This document shows, piece by piece, positions 18,355 through 26,842 of a stretch of 64,000 nucleotides of DNA (its first letter is position 1; each line of letters opens with the position of its first letter). This DNA is from Paucihalobacter ruber (GTDB lineage: Bacteria; Bacteroidota; Bacteroidia; Flavobacteriales; Flavobacteriaceae). The stretch covers positions 186,001 to 250,000 of the forward strand of contig NZ_VHIQ01000004.1 in the NCBI RefSeq assembly GCF_006494535.1. Direction: 5' to 3'. Below the pieces are notes generated by a model. That model searched no databases, had not been told where the DNA came from, and worked only from the letters and a program-made list of their open reading frames with translations. The translations under genes were made by a program, and so were the position numbers.

Positions 18355-21003
18355 ATGTCCGAAATACCAGAAGAAACAAACAACGAGGCAGAATTTAACA
18401 ATCAGGAAACCATCACCAAAGTAGATGGAATGTACAAAGACTGGTTTTTAGATTATGCCAGCTATGTTATTCTCGAACGTGCCGTACCGGCCATAGAAGA
18501 CGGTTTAAAGCCTGTGCAGCGCCGTATTTTGCACTCTATGAAAGATCTGGACGATGGTCGATACAACAAAGTTGCCAATATTGTTGGTCATACCATGCAA
18601 TACCATCCACATGGTGATGCCAGCATTGCAGATGCTATGGTGCAGATTGGTCAGAAAGATTTGTTAATAGACACCCAAGGTAACTGGGGTAATATTTTAA
18701 CAGGCGATGGTGCCGCTGCTTCGAGATATATTGAAGCCAGACTCTCTAAATTTGCTTTAGACGTTGTTTTTAATCCAAAAATTACCGAGTGGCAAGCTTC
18801 ATACGACGGCAGAAAAAAGGAGCCTGTTAACTTGCCCATTATGTTTCCATTGCTTTTGGCACAAGGAGCCGAAGGTATTGCGGTTGGACTTTCTACCAAG
18901 GTCTTACCACATAACTTTATTGAATTAATAGATGCTTCAATTAAACATCTGCAAGGCAAGAAGTTTACGCTGTTCCCTGATTTTCCAACAGCCGGAATCA
19001 TGGATGTTACCAATTACAACGATGGTTTGCGTGGCGGTAAAGTAAGAGTAAGAGCCAAGGTTTCTCAGTTCGATAAGAACACCCTTGTAATTACAGAAAT
19101 TCCTTTTAGTACTAACACCACGACTTTAATTGAGTCTATTTTAAAGGCCAACGAAAAAGGTAAAATAAAGATTAAAAAAATAGAAGATAATACCGCTGCC
19201 GAAGTAGAGATTCTCGTGCATTTACCAAGCGGAATTTCACCCGATAAAACCATTGATGCGTTATATGCATTCACCAATTGTGAATTGTCGATTTCTCCCT
19301 TAGGTTGTATCATTGAAGACAACAAACCTTTATTTGTGGGCGTTTCTGAAATGCTGCGTCGTTCTACAGAACATACGGTAGAGCTTTTAAAACAAGACTT
19401 AGAGGTAAAATTAGGAGAATTTGAAGATCAGTGGCATTACGCATCCCTTGAGCGCATTTTTATTGAAAACCGTATTTATCGCGATATAGAAGAAGAAGAA
19501 ACCTGGGAAGGTGTTATCAAGGCCATCGACGAAGGACTAAAACCTTTTATAGCACATCTTAAAAGGCCTGTAATTGAGGACGATATAGTTAGACTAACGG
19601 AAATTAGAATCAAGAGAATTTCTAAATTCGATATAGATAAAGCACAGCAAAAAATTGAAGCCCTTGAAGCGCAAATTGCCGAAATAAAATATCATTTAGA
19701 ACATTTAACCGAATATGCTATTGCCTACTTTGTACGTCTTAAAAATGATTATGGTGCCGGTAAAGAGCGCAAAACTGAAATAAGACTGTTTGATGATGTA
19801 GATGCTACGAAAGTGGTGATGCGCAACACCAAACTCTTCGTAAACAGAGAAGAAGGTTTTATTGGAACCTCTTTAAAAAGAGACGAATACGTGTGTGATT
19901 GTAGTGATATTGATGATATTATTGTGTTCACACAAGATGGAAAAATGATGGTAACAAAGGTAGACAGTAAAACCTTTGTTGGAAAAAACATCATTCATGT
20001 AGCAGTATTTAAGAAGAAAGACAAACGAACCATCTATAATTTAATTTATCGCGACGGCAAAGGCGGTCCGTCATACGTCAAACGTTTTTCAGTGACCTCA
20101 ATTACTAGAGATCGCGAGTACGATTTAACCAATGGTTTAAAGGATTCGCTGGTACATTATTTTTCAGCCAATCCTAATGGTGAAGCAGAAGTAGTCACGG
20201 TTTTATTAAGGCAAGTAGGTAGTATAAAAAAATTGAAATGGGATTTAGACTTTGCAGATATTCTAATAAAAGGCAGAGATTCTAAAGGAAATCTGGTTAC
20301 TAAGTACAGCGTAAAACGAATTGAGCTCAAAGAAAAAGGAATCTCCACATTAAAACCCCGAAAAATTTGGTTCGACGATGCTGTACAAAGATTAAATGTA
20401 GACGGCAGAGGAGAGCTTGTAGGCGAATTTAGAGGTGAAGACCGATTGCTCATCATTAGACAAAGTGGTGTGGTTAAAACCATTATTCCGGAGCTAACAA
20501 CCCATTTTGATGACGATATGATTGTATTGGAGAAATGGATTCCTAAAAAGCCTATTTCGGCTATTTATTTTGACGGTGAAAAAGAGCGTTATTTTGTGAA
20601 GCGCTTTTTAATTGAAAACGAAGGTAAAGAAGAAACTTTTATTTCGGAACATCCTAAAAGTCATCTGGAAATAGTTTCAACCGATTGGAAACCAGTGGCC
20701 GAAGTAGAATTCACTAAAGAACGTGGTAAGGATAGAAAAGATAACCAGGTGGTGGAATTAGAATCTTTTATAACCATCAAAGGGATTAATGCCTTAGGTA
20801 ATCAGCTTACAAAAGATAAGGTAAATACCATAAGCTTATTAGATCCAATTCCTTATGAAGCTCCCGAAGAAATACCTGCCAATGACATAGAGGTGGTTGA
20901 TGAGGAAACTATTGATGCGTCTAATGACAGTTCTGAAACAAGTAATGCTGATGACAACGAAAACTATAAAACAGGCGATGACGGACAGATAACACTGTTT
21001 TAA
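18355..21003 (+). CDS. parC: DNA topoisomerase IV subunit A (type IIA)
   Basis: This is an 882-residue subunit. The 5Y-CAP region has YHPHGDASIADAM (residues 83-95) and the catalytic Tyr125 in AAASRYIEARL. A coiled-coil tower lies near residues 430-465, and the C-terminal DNA-wrapping domain follows from about residue 480. The extreme C-terminus (after about residue 830) is strongly acidic and low in complexity, ending GDDGQITLF. A canonical GyrA-box QRRGGKG is not seen, which fits ParC rather than GyrA. It is the third gene of the parE operon and ends 1 bp from the convergent lipoprotein gene, with no terminator in between. Confidence 0.92.
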   Translation: MSEIPEETNNEAEFNNQETITKVDGMYKDWFLDYASYVILERAVPAIEDGLKPVQRRILHSMKDLDDGRYNKVANIVGHTMQYHPHGDASIADAMVQIGQKDLLIDTQGNWGNILTGDGAAASRYIEARLSKFALDVVFNPKITEWQASYDGRKKEPVNLPIMFPLLLAQGAEGIAVGLSTKVLPHNFIELIDASIKHLQGKKFTLFPDFPTAGIMDVTNYNDGLRGGKVRVRAKVSQFDKNTLVITEIPFSTNTTTLIESILKANEKGKIKIKKIEDNTAAEVEILVHLPSGISPDKTIDALYAFTNCELSISPLGCIIEDNKPLFVGVSEMLRRSTEHTVELLKQDLEVKLGEFEDQWHYASLERIFIENRIYRDIEEEETWEGVIKAIDEGLKPFIAHLKRPVIEDDIVRLTEIRIKRISKFDIDKAQQKIEALEAQIAEIKYHLEHLTEYAIAYFVRLKNDYGAGKERKTEIRLFDDVDATKVVMRNTKLFVNREEGFIGTSLKRDEYVCDCSDIDDIIVFTQDGKMMVTKVDSKTFVGKNIIHVAVFKKKDKRTIYNLIYRDGKGGPSYVKRFSVTSITRDREYDLTNGLKDSLVHYFSANPNGEAEVVTVLLRQVGSIKKLKWDLDFADILIKGRDSKGNLVTKYSVKRIELKEKGISTLKPRKIWFDDAVQRLNVDGRGELVGEFRGEDRLLIIRQSGVVKTIIPELTTHFDDDMIVLEKWIPKKPISAIYFDGEKERYFVKRFLIENEGKEETFISEHPKSHLEIVSTDWKPVAEVEFTKERGKDRKDNQVVELESFITIKGINALGNQLTKDKVNTISLLDPIPYEAPEEIPANDIEVVDEETIDASNDSSETSNADDNENYKTGDDGQITLF

Positions 21004-21004
21004 A

Positions 21005-21376
21005 TTATAGTTTGACGGCCTCGCCTTTTTGCTTGATGCTTTCGCCTACGTAAGAATACTCAAAAACATAAGACGAATCGGTGGTGGTGAGTATTTTCAA
21101 ATGAATATCTTTCATTTCGGCTCTGCTTTTTGGATTAATGGTTTTGAAAATCACCTCACAATCGTTGATCCATCTCACAGAAGCAGAATCGGTTTTACCC
21201 TCAAAGGTTTCAATTTGTAACTTTTGATTTCTGGTAAATGTAGAAACGTAGTCTTTTCCTTCAATGGTGATAGTACTTTTAAAGGTTCCTTCCTTAAAAT
21301 CCCCACAATTGCGCTCAATTTGATAGCATGCTGTAAGGCAAAAGCCGGTTAGGATGAGCAATAGAATGTTTTTCAT
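21005..21376 (-). CDS. Small lipoprotein convergent with parC
   Basis: This is a 123-residue predicted lipoprotein. The signal is MKNILLLILTGFCLTAC with the lipidated Cys at residue 17, followed by YQIERNCGDFKEGTF. The mature part is a compact beta-rich domain with conserved-looking pairs (STFTRNQKLQIE, RWINDCEVIFKTINP). It contains two further Cys (24 and about 72) that could form a disulfide. Function is unknown. I recall homologues labelled DNA topoisomerase IV in databases, which would be a name carried over from the neighbouring parC; nothing in the sequence supports that name. It is probably in the periplasm or at the outer membrane. Confidence 0.78.
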   Translation of the reverse strand: MKNILLLILTGFCLTACYQIERNCGDFKEGTFKSTITIEGKDYVSTFTRNQKLQIETFEGKTDSASVRWINDCEVIFKTINPKSRAEMKDIHLKILTTTDSSYVFEYSYVGESIKQKGEAVKL

Positions 21377-21458
21377 TTTCTTTTTTCCAAAATTAAGAAT
21401 AATCGCGCAGTGCTATTTGAAAACTAATAGATTTATTTGTGTGGCAGAAATGCTAAAA

Positions 21459-21839
21459 TTATAAATGCTCAAAATTTTCAAAAGTCCCATCGGCATAAAA
21501 AATAACGATACGTTTAATTTCTTTGGAAACATTTTTTGAAATGATGCCGGGGTTATTTGATTTTGGTGTTGTCAATGCTTTAGACGATACATCATCAAAA
21601 TAGGGTTCAGGTGCTTTTGGAAAACTTCCTTTTCCATTCAACAACCAATACAATTCTACCTCCGGAAATTGCGCCAAAACCTTTAAAACAAAATCTAAAC
21701 TAGGCTTATTTCTACCGGATAAAATATGCGAAATAGAGGAGCGCTGTACCCCAATTTTATCGGCAAATGAAGACGCAGTTTCACCGTAATATTCCATTAC
21801 TTTTTCTAGTCGTTTGGTGAATTCCGGTGTGTTTATCAT
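21459..21839 (-). CDS. XRE-family helix-turn-helix regulator
   Basis: This is a 126-residue DNA-binding protein. An HTH_3 domain spans about residues 8-62, with SSFADKIGVQRSSISHILSG as the helix-turn-helix core and NKPSLDFVLKVL following. The C-terminal half (about residues 75-126) is a short unassigned region that may bind a ligand or dimerise. It has no peptidase catalytic residues of the LexA/CI type. It is divergent from the M14 peptidase gene across 291 bp, and three TTACA-N2-TGTA-type palindromes lie in that gap, one over its own probable -7 element. Autoregulation and control of the peptidase are therefore plausible, but not shown. Confidence 0.85.
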   Translation of the reverse strand: MINTPEFTKRLEKVMEYYGETASSFADKIGVQRSSISHILSGRNKPSLDFVLKVLAQFPEVELYWLLNGKGSFPKAPEPYFDDVSSKALTTPKSNNPGIISKNVSKEIKRIVIFYADGTFENFEHL

Positions 21840-21867
21840 TGTAAATAGGATAGTGGGCGTAATCTCG

Positions 21868-21879
21868 TTACAAATGTAA
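21868..21879. promoter_or_regulatory. Palindrome TTACAAATGTAA upstream of XRE regulator
   Basis: This is an inverted repeat with TTACA/TGTAA arms, 29 bp upstream of the XRE start. Read on the minus strand it contains TACATTTG, a match to the TAnnTTTG -7 element, with TTG 17 bp further upstream. It may be an operator over the regulator's own promoter, or only the promoter itself. Confidence 0.45.
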
Positions 21880-22080
21880 ATAATAATTATCTAATCAAGG
21901 CTTATTTTCCTTTAATTTCTTTAAATAAATTAAACTTATACTTTATTTAAAGTATTTTAAAACATTGAAAAACAATTCATAAAATTCAATAAATAATCTA
22001 AAAATTATTTTGTTGCATTTTGTTGGGGTTTTAACTGAAAAGTTAGTTAACAACTGTAATAATTTCATTGTTTTTTGTGT

Positions 22081-22113
22081 TTACAAATGTAAAATTACAA
22101 TTGTATACCTTTG
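22081..22113. promoter_or_regulatory. Two palindromes and -7 element upstream of M14 peptidase
   Basis: TTACAAATGTAA at 22081-22092 is identical to the copy at 21868. TACAATTGTA at 22096-22105 is a second, related palindrome, with centres 14 bp apart. TACCTTTG at 22106-22113 follows at once and fits a -7 element 18 bp before the peptidase start. The layout suits repression by a dimeric regulator, most simply the divergent XRE protein. Confidence 0.45.
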
Positions 22114-22130
22114 TAATCTTATATAAAACC

Positions 22131-23279
22131 ATGGACATAGAAGATATTCAAATGTGGTTTAATACTAACCGTGAAAACACCTTGTTTCATCGTTATATTA
22201 ACCTACAAAAAATTGGACCTTTAATCAATAAAGTCTCAACAAACTTTGAGATAAAAGTTATTGGTCATTCTGTTGAAAGGCGACCTATTTATGGTCTTAA
22301 AATTGGTATCGGTTCAAACAAAATTTTGATGTGGTCTCAAATGCACGGTAATGAATCTACCACCACAAAAGCATTATTTGATTTAGTCAATTCAATACTA
22401 AATGAGCCTAATTTAAAATGGATTCAAGATGAATTGAGTCTTTTTATCATCCCAATGCTTAATCCTGATGGCGCAGAACAATACACAAGAGTTAATGCAA
22501 ATGGCATAGATTTAAATAGAGACGCGCAACAATTAACCCAGCCCGAAAGTATTGCTCTAAGACAAATTTTTGAAACCTTTAAGCCGGATTATTGCTTTAA
22601 CCTTCATGGACAACGCACTATTTTTGGTACCGGTACTCATGGTAAGTCGGCTACAGTATCGTTCTTAGCGCCTGCGCAAGATGAAGCTTTAACGGTTACA
22701 AATACAAGATTGAAGGCCATGTCTGTCATCAACGCCATGAATAACGCTTTACAAAAAGTGATTCCCGGACAAATTGGCTTATACGACGATGCTTATAATA
22801 TCAATTGTGTTGGTGATACTTTTCAAGGTTTAAACGTGCCAACTATTTTGTTTGAAGCGGGTCATTATTCAAAGGATTACTGTAGAGACCAAACCAGGTT
22901 TTATATATACGTCGCCTTTTTATATGCGTTAAAGCATATTCAAAATAATTCAATTACCGATACAGACACATTGAAAGATTATCAAAGTATTCCGCTGAAC
23001 CAAAAATGCTTTTACGATATTATTTTTAGAAATGTATGTTTAGATGAAACATCAAACTTAAATGATGTGGCCATACAATATAGAGAAGTTTTAAAATCTG
23101 AAAAAATAGACTTTATACCCGAAGTTGTTAAAATAGGAAATTTGTCTGCATTTTTTGGTCATAAAGAAATTGAAGCCAATGGCTATAAATTGGAAACTCA
23201 CGAAAAAAAGGCGATTTACGAGGGTTACGAAAACGATTTCGTTTTGATGAAAAACGAAAAAATACTACTATTACCTTAA
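22131..23279 (+). CDS. M14-family zinc carboxypeptidase-like peptidase
   Basis: The protein is 382 residues from ATG 22131. The frame is open further upstream to 22068, but that stretch contains the palindromes and the -7 element, so 22131 (MDIEDIQMWF) is preferred. Zinc ligands are His72 and Glu75 in QMHGNES and His159 in NLHGQ; Arg130 in LNRDAQQ would bind the substrate carboxylate, and the catalytic Glu is Glu242 in LFEAGHY. No signal peptide is seen, so it is probably cytoplasmic, unlike most secreted M14 enzymes. Likely substrates are peptides or peptidoglycan fragments. It is followed 73 bp later by an Lrp-type regulator. Confidence 0.85.
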   Translation: MDIEDIQMWFNTNRENTLFHRYINLQKIGPLINKVSTNFEIKVIGHSVERRPIYGLKIGIGSNKILMWSQMHGNESTTTKALFDLVNSILNEPNLKWIQDELSLFIIPMLNPDGAEQYTRVNANGIDLNRDAQQLTQPESIALRQIFETFKPDYCFNLHGQRTIFGTGTHGKSATVSFLAPAQDEALTVTNTRLKAMSVINAMNNALQKVIPGQIGLYDDAYNINCVGDTFQGLNVPTILFEAGHYSKDYCRDQTRFYIYVAFLYALKHIQNNSITDTDTLKDYQSIPLNQKCFYDIIFRNVCLDETSNLNDVAIQYREVLKSEKIDFIPEVVKIGNLSAFFGHKEIEANGYKLETHEKKAIYEGYENDFVLMKNEKILLLP

Positions 23280-23352
23280 AATAATATAATAAAAAGAGTG
23301 ATTTATTGTTTTTATTCTATTAATTTTGCCCAAAACAATAATTTTATTGAAA

Positions 23353-23832
23353 ATGGGAAAGTTTAAATTAGATGAAGTAGATCACCAAATATTAGACATG
23401 CTAATCGATAATACGCGTGTGCCATTTACTGATGTTGCAAAAAAATTATTAGTATCTGCAGGAACAGTTCATGTTAGGGTGAAGAAAATGGAAGAAGCCG
23501 GCATAATTGAAGGTTCGTCTCTTACATTAAACTACCAAAAATTAGGTTACTCATTTATAGCGTATGTTGGTTTGTTTTTACAAAACACCTCACAGACAAA
23601 GTTTGTACTAGAGCGTTTAAACCAAATTCCTTATGTAACTGTGGCTCATATTACCACCGGAAAATTCAATATATTTTGTAAAATACGTGCTAAAAGTACC
23701 ACCCATGCCAAGGAAATTATTTTTATGATCGATGATATTGAAGGTGTGTACAGAACTGAGACTATGATTTCATTAGAAGAAAGCATTAACGACAAAAAGC
23801 GGTTGATGCACACCATTTTTAACGAACTATAA
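23353..23832 (+). CDS. Lrp/AsnC-family regulator
   Basis: The protein is 159 residues from ATG 23353. An upstream TTG in frame at 23326 lies inside the -7-like element TAATTTTG (23321-23328) and is unlikely to be the start. The winged HTH is at about residues 4-60 (LDEVDHQILDMLIDNTRVPF, then VSAGTVHVRVKKMEEAG), followed by the RAM ligand-binding domain (about 66-145). Proteins of this family sense amino acids and act as octamers on their own and metabolic promoters. Its own terminator follows at 23861. The regulated genes cannot be read from the sequence; the neighbouring peptidase is a candidate. Confidence 0.88.
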   Translation: MGKFKLDEVDHQILDMLIDNTRVPFTDVAKKLLVSAGTVHVRVKKMEEAGIIEGSSLTLNYQKLGYSFIAYVGLFLQNTSQTKFVLERLNQIPYVTVAHITTGKFNIFCKIRAKSTTHAKEIIFMIDDIEGVYRTETMISLEESINDKKRLMHTIFNEL

Positions 23833-23860
23833 TTATCTTAACAATAATTTAATTTTTAAG

Positions 23861-23899
23861 GCCTTTCAAAAACTTAATTTTGAAGGGCTTTTTAATTTT
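23861..23899 (+). terminator. Rho-independent terminator after Lrp gene
   Basis: GCCTTTCAAAA (23861-23871) pairs with TTTTGAAGGGC (23878-23888), 11 bp with one G-U pair and a six-base loop. The T-rich tail TTTTTAATTTT follows. It lies between the Lrp-type gene (stop 23832) and the DinB-like gene (start 23905). Confidence 0.85.
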
Positions 23900-23904
23900 A
23901 CATC

Positions 23905-24414
23905 ATGAATAATCTTAATTCCTCAGAATACCATCCCTATTACGAACTCTATCTTTCAAAATGTTCATTTATGCATATTATAGAAGGATTAGAGCAAAGT
24001 GGCAAGGAGTTTGAAACCTTTTTAAAATCTATTCCTGTTGAAAAACAGCTTTTTAAATATGCGCCTGATAAGTGGACTATCAAAGAAGTGCTGGTTCATA
24101 TTATCGATACAGAGCGAATCTTCGCCTATCGTTCACTCCGAATAGCCAGAAGAGATGTTACAGCACTACCCGGTTTTGACCAAGACGAATATGTTTTAAA
24201 CTGTAACGCTAATTCCAGAAATTTTGAAGAATTGATTTCAGAGTTTATTAGTGTTCGCAATGCTACAATTAGTTTGTTTAAAAGTTTTAATGCTGAAGAT
24301 TTACTTCAAAAAGGTACTGCCAGTAACAATCCTATTTCGGTGAGAGCTTTAGGATATATATTGATAGGACATCAAAATCATCACCAAGAAATTATAGAAG
24401 AACGTTATTTGTAG
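23905..24414 (+). CDS. DinB/YfiT-like four-helix metal-binding protein
   Basis: This 169-residue protein of the DinB superfamily begins MNNLNSSEYHPYYELYLSK. The likely metal-binding His are in LVHIIDTER (about residue 66) and in the C-terminal GHQNHHQEIIEERYL (about 155-169). The WTIKEVLVHI segment is the typical DinB core. The family holds thiol-dependent transferases and hydrolases that use a His triad to bind nickel or zinc; the substrate here is unknown. It ends in a 10-bp tail-to-tail overlap with aroB. It has no link to the E. coli DNA polymerase also called DinB. Confidence 0.85.
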   Translation: MNNLNSSEYHPYYELYLSKCSFMHIIEGLEQSGKEFETFLKSIPVEKQLFKYAPDKWTIKEVLVHIIDTERIFAYRSLRIARRDVTALPGFDQDEYVLNCNANSRNFEELISEFISVRNATISLFKSFNAEDLLQKGTASNNPISVRALGYILIGHQNHHQEIIEERYL

Positions 24415-25481
24415 CAGTTGATATAAAAATCGAAAGCATGTTCAATTAGTTCATTGTCAACATTGCAATCTAAAACGGGCTGACCAATTTCTTCAAGTAA
24501 CACGAAATTTATCTTACCATGGCTGTTCTTTTTGTCGTATTTCAGTAAATCGATAATGGATTTGTAATCAGTTAAATGTAAATCAGCTTGAGGATAAAAT
24601 CGGGTGATGAATTCGGCGATCTCTTCTAAATCTGATTTGGATAATTTGGTTGTTTTATAAGAAAGAAACGCCTCCATCAACATACCGGCCGCAATGGCTT
24701 CGCCGTGAAGCAGCATTGACTTCGAATGATGATTAAGAAAATAAGACTCTACCGCATGACCAAGCGTATGGCCAAAATTTAAGGTCTTTCTAATATTTTC
24801 TTCTCTTGGATCTTGAGTTACAATTTTATTTTTAATATCAACCGACTCCCATGTGAGCGCGCTCAATTTGTCAGTGTTAATTTCGGTTAAGTTTTTGAAT
24901 TTTCCCCAATATTCTTTACTGTAAATAAGTCCGTGCTTAAACATTTCTGCCAATCCTGAGCGTAATTCTTCATAAGGTAAGGTATTGAGAAATCTGTCAT
25001 CTACAATTACCATGTCTCCGTTACTAATCACGCCCACCTGGTTTTTAAGCACACCTAAATCCACCCCTGTTTTGCCACCTACCGAAGCATCAACCATCGA
25101 TAGCAATGTAGTTGGTACATTGATGTACTTAATGCCACGTTGATAGGTGCAAGCCACAAAACCGCCAAGATCTGTTACGACACCGCCACCAAGATTGATG
25201 AGCAGCGCTTTGCGGTCTGCTTCTAATTCTGAGAGTGCTTCCCAAACACCTTTGCAGGTATCGATGTTTTTATTGATTTCTCCGGCTTCAATTTCAATAA
25301 TTTCAATATCTAGATGAGTTTCAAACTCGCTCAAAAATAAGGGTAAACAAAAGTCATGAGTATTGGTATCGACTAATATAAATATTTTGGAAATGTTTGT
25401 GCCGCTAACGTATTTATTGATAGCTTTATAACCTTCAGAATTAAAATAAACTGCGTAATCTTTGGCTTTAATGGTAGTCAT
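24405..25481 (-). CDS. aroB: 3-dehydroquinate synthase
   Basis: This is a 358-residue enzyme. The NAD-binding glycine cluster is LINLGGGVVTDLGGFVA (residues 94-110), and PTTLLSMVDASVGGKTGVD (123-141) carries substrate-binding residues. Zinc ligands are probably Glu179 (GLAEMFKHG), His238 (NFGHTLGHA) and His260 (LLHGEA). It converts DAHP to 3-dehydroquinate, the second step of the shikimate pathway. Length is normal. No other aromatic synthesis gene is nearby. Its 3' end overlaps the convergent DinB-like gene by 10 bp. Confidence 0.94.
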   Translation of the reverse strand: MTTIKAKDYAVYFNSEGYKAINKYVSGTNISKIFILVDTNTHDFCLPLFLSEFETHLDIEIIEIEAGEINKNIDTCKGVWEALSELEADRKALLINLGGGVVTDLGGFVACTYQRGIKYINVPTTLLSMVDASVGGKTGVDLGVLKNQVGVISNGDMVIVDDRFLNTLPYEELRSGLAEMFKHGLIYSKEYWGKFKNLTEINTDKLSALTWESVDIKNKIVTQDPREENIRKTLNFGHTLGHAVESYFLNHHSKSMLLHGEAIAAGMLMEAFLSYKTTKLSKSDLEEIAEFITRFYPQADLHLTDYKSIIDLLKYDKKNSHGKINFVLLEEIGQPVLDCNVDNELIEHAFDFYINCYK

Positions 25482-25663
25482 TTGCTATGGCATATTAAGG
25501 CGTGAAATTAAGTAGATTTTAGAAATTAAAGTAAGAAAAGTTTCATAAAATTAATAGTTGATACTTCTACTTCTTCTAAATTTAATTAAAACTTTATGAT
25601 GATAAAATAATTGTTTATTAGTTATCTTTACACTGAGAATAACATAAGCATTAATCGATATAA

Positions 25664-26842
25664 ATGTCTAAAAAACAAATATTTGAAAATACAAAAGTAG
25701 CATTTCAGCTCAAATCAGATTCAGAGTTGGAACGCGCCTATTTTTTGTTTAAAATGATTTCTAATCAGCCGTTGGTGAAAATTGGCACTGCTGCCACCAA
25801 TTTTGCACTAAAGGCCAACCTACCGGTTGAAGGATTGATTCGCTCTACGGTTTTTGATCATTTTTGTGGTGGCGTCAGCGAAGAAGACTGTTTACCTGTG
25901 ATTGACAAGATGTACAATTACGGTGTGAGTTCTGTTTTAGACTATTCGGTTGAGGGCAAAGAAACCGAAGAACAATTTGATGCAGCCGCTGAAAAAACGC
26001 TTAAGATTATCAATTTTTCTGATGATCGCGAAGCTATGCCAATAGCTGTATTTAAGCCGACAGGTTTTGGCAGGTTTCATTTATATGAAAAGAAAAGCTC
26101 TGCTAAGCCATTAACTGAAGAAGAGCAGAAAGAGTGGGATAGAGTAGTAGCCCGCTATCACGCCGTTTGCAAATCGGGACAAGCCAAGGATGTAGAAATT
26201 TTAATTGACGGTGAGGAAAGCTGGATGCAAAATGCTGCAGATACTTTGGTTGAGGATATGATGCGCACTTACAACAAGGGCAAAGCTATTGTTTATAATA
26301 CCCTACAGTTATATCGCTGGGACCGACTAGATTATTTGAAAGCATTACATCAACGCGCAAAAGCCGAAGGTTTTAAGATAGGTGTAAAGATTGTTCGTGG
26401 TGCTTACATGGAAAAAGAACGCGAGCGCGCTCAACAAAAAGGCTATAAATCGCCTATTTGCGAGAGTAAATTTGATACAGATCAAAATTTTAACGAGACC
26501 TTGCGTTATATTTTAAATAACCTGAATGATATTTCGGTTTTTATTGGAACCCATAATGAGGAAAGTAGCTATTTAGCCATGAATTTAATGGAAGAACTTG
26601 GAATAGCAAGAAGCGACAACAACGTATGGTTTGGACAATTGTATGGTATGAGCGATCATATTAGTTTTAATCTGGCTGCCGAAGGCTATAATGTGGCCAA
26701 ATACGTGCCATTTGGTCCGGTTAAAGATGTGATGCCTTATCTCATTAGACGCGCCGAAGAAAATACTTCGGTGGCAGGGCAGACTAGCAGGGAGCTTAAT
26801 TTAATAACTATTGAGCGTAAGCGGCGAAAATTAGCCGATTAA
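25664..26842 (+). CDS. Proline dehydrogenase
   Basis: This is a 392-residue FAD-dependent proline dehydrogenase of the monofunctional type. Family motifs are KIVRGAYMEKER (residues 242-253), FGQLYGMSDH (about 322-331) and PVKDVMPYLIRRAEENT (about 352-368). It oxidises proline to pyrroline-5-carboxylate and passes electrons to quinone. The partner P5C dehydrogenase is not in the window. The upstream gap of 182 bp contains TATCTTTA (25623-25630), a weak -7 element. Its stop codon shares the TTAA at 26839-26842 with the stop of the convergent wzc-like gene. Confidence 0.92.
   Translation: MSKKQIFENTKVAFQLKSDSELERAYFLFKMISNQPLVKIGTAATNFALKANLPVEGLIRSTVFDHFCGGVSEEDCLPVIDKMYNYGVSSVLDYSVEGKETEEQFDAAAEKTLKIINFSDDREAMPIAVFKPTGFGRFHLYEKKSSAKPLTEEEQKEWDRVVARYHAVCKSGQAKDVEILIDGEESWMQNAADTLVEDMMRTYNKGKAIVYNTLQLYRWDRLDYLKALHQRAKAEGFKIGVKIVRGAYMEKERERAQQKGYKSPICESKFDTDQNFNETLRYILNNLNDISVFIGTHNEESSYLAMNLMEELGIARSDNNVWFGQLYGMSDHISFNLAAEGYNVAKYVPFGPVKDVMPYLIRRAEENTSVAGQTSRELNLITIERKRRKLAD

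Noticed and set aside
22068-22130. Upstream extension of the M14 peptidase frame
   Set aside because: It covers the palindromes and the -7 element, and the extra residues (MFFVFTNVKLQLYTFV) do not fit the family N-terminus or a normal signal peptide.
23326-23352. TTG start for the Lrp-type regulator
   Set aside because: The TTG is part of the -7-like element TAATTTTG, and the ATG at 23353 gives the normal family N-terminus.
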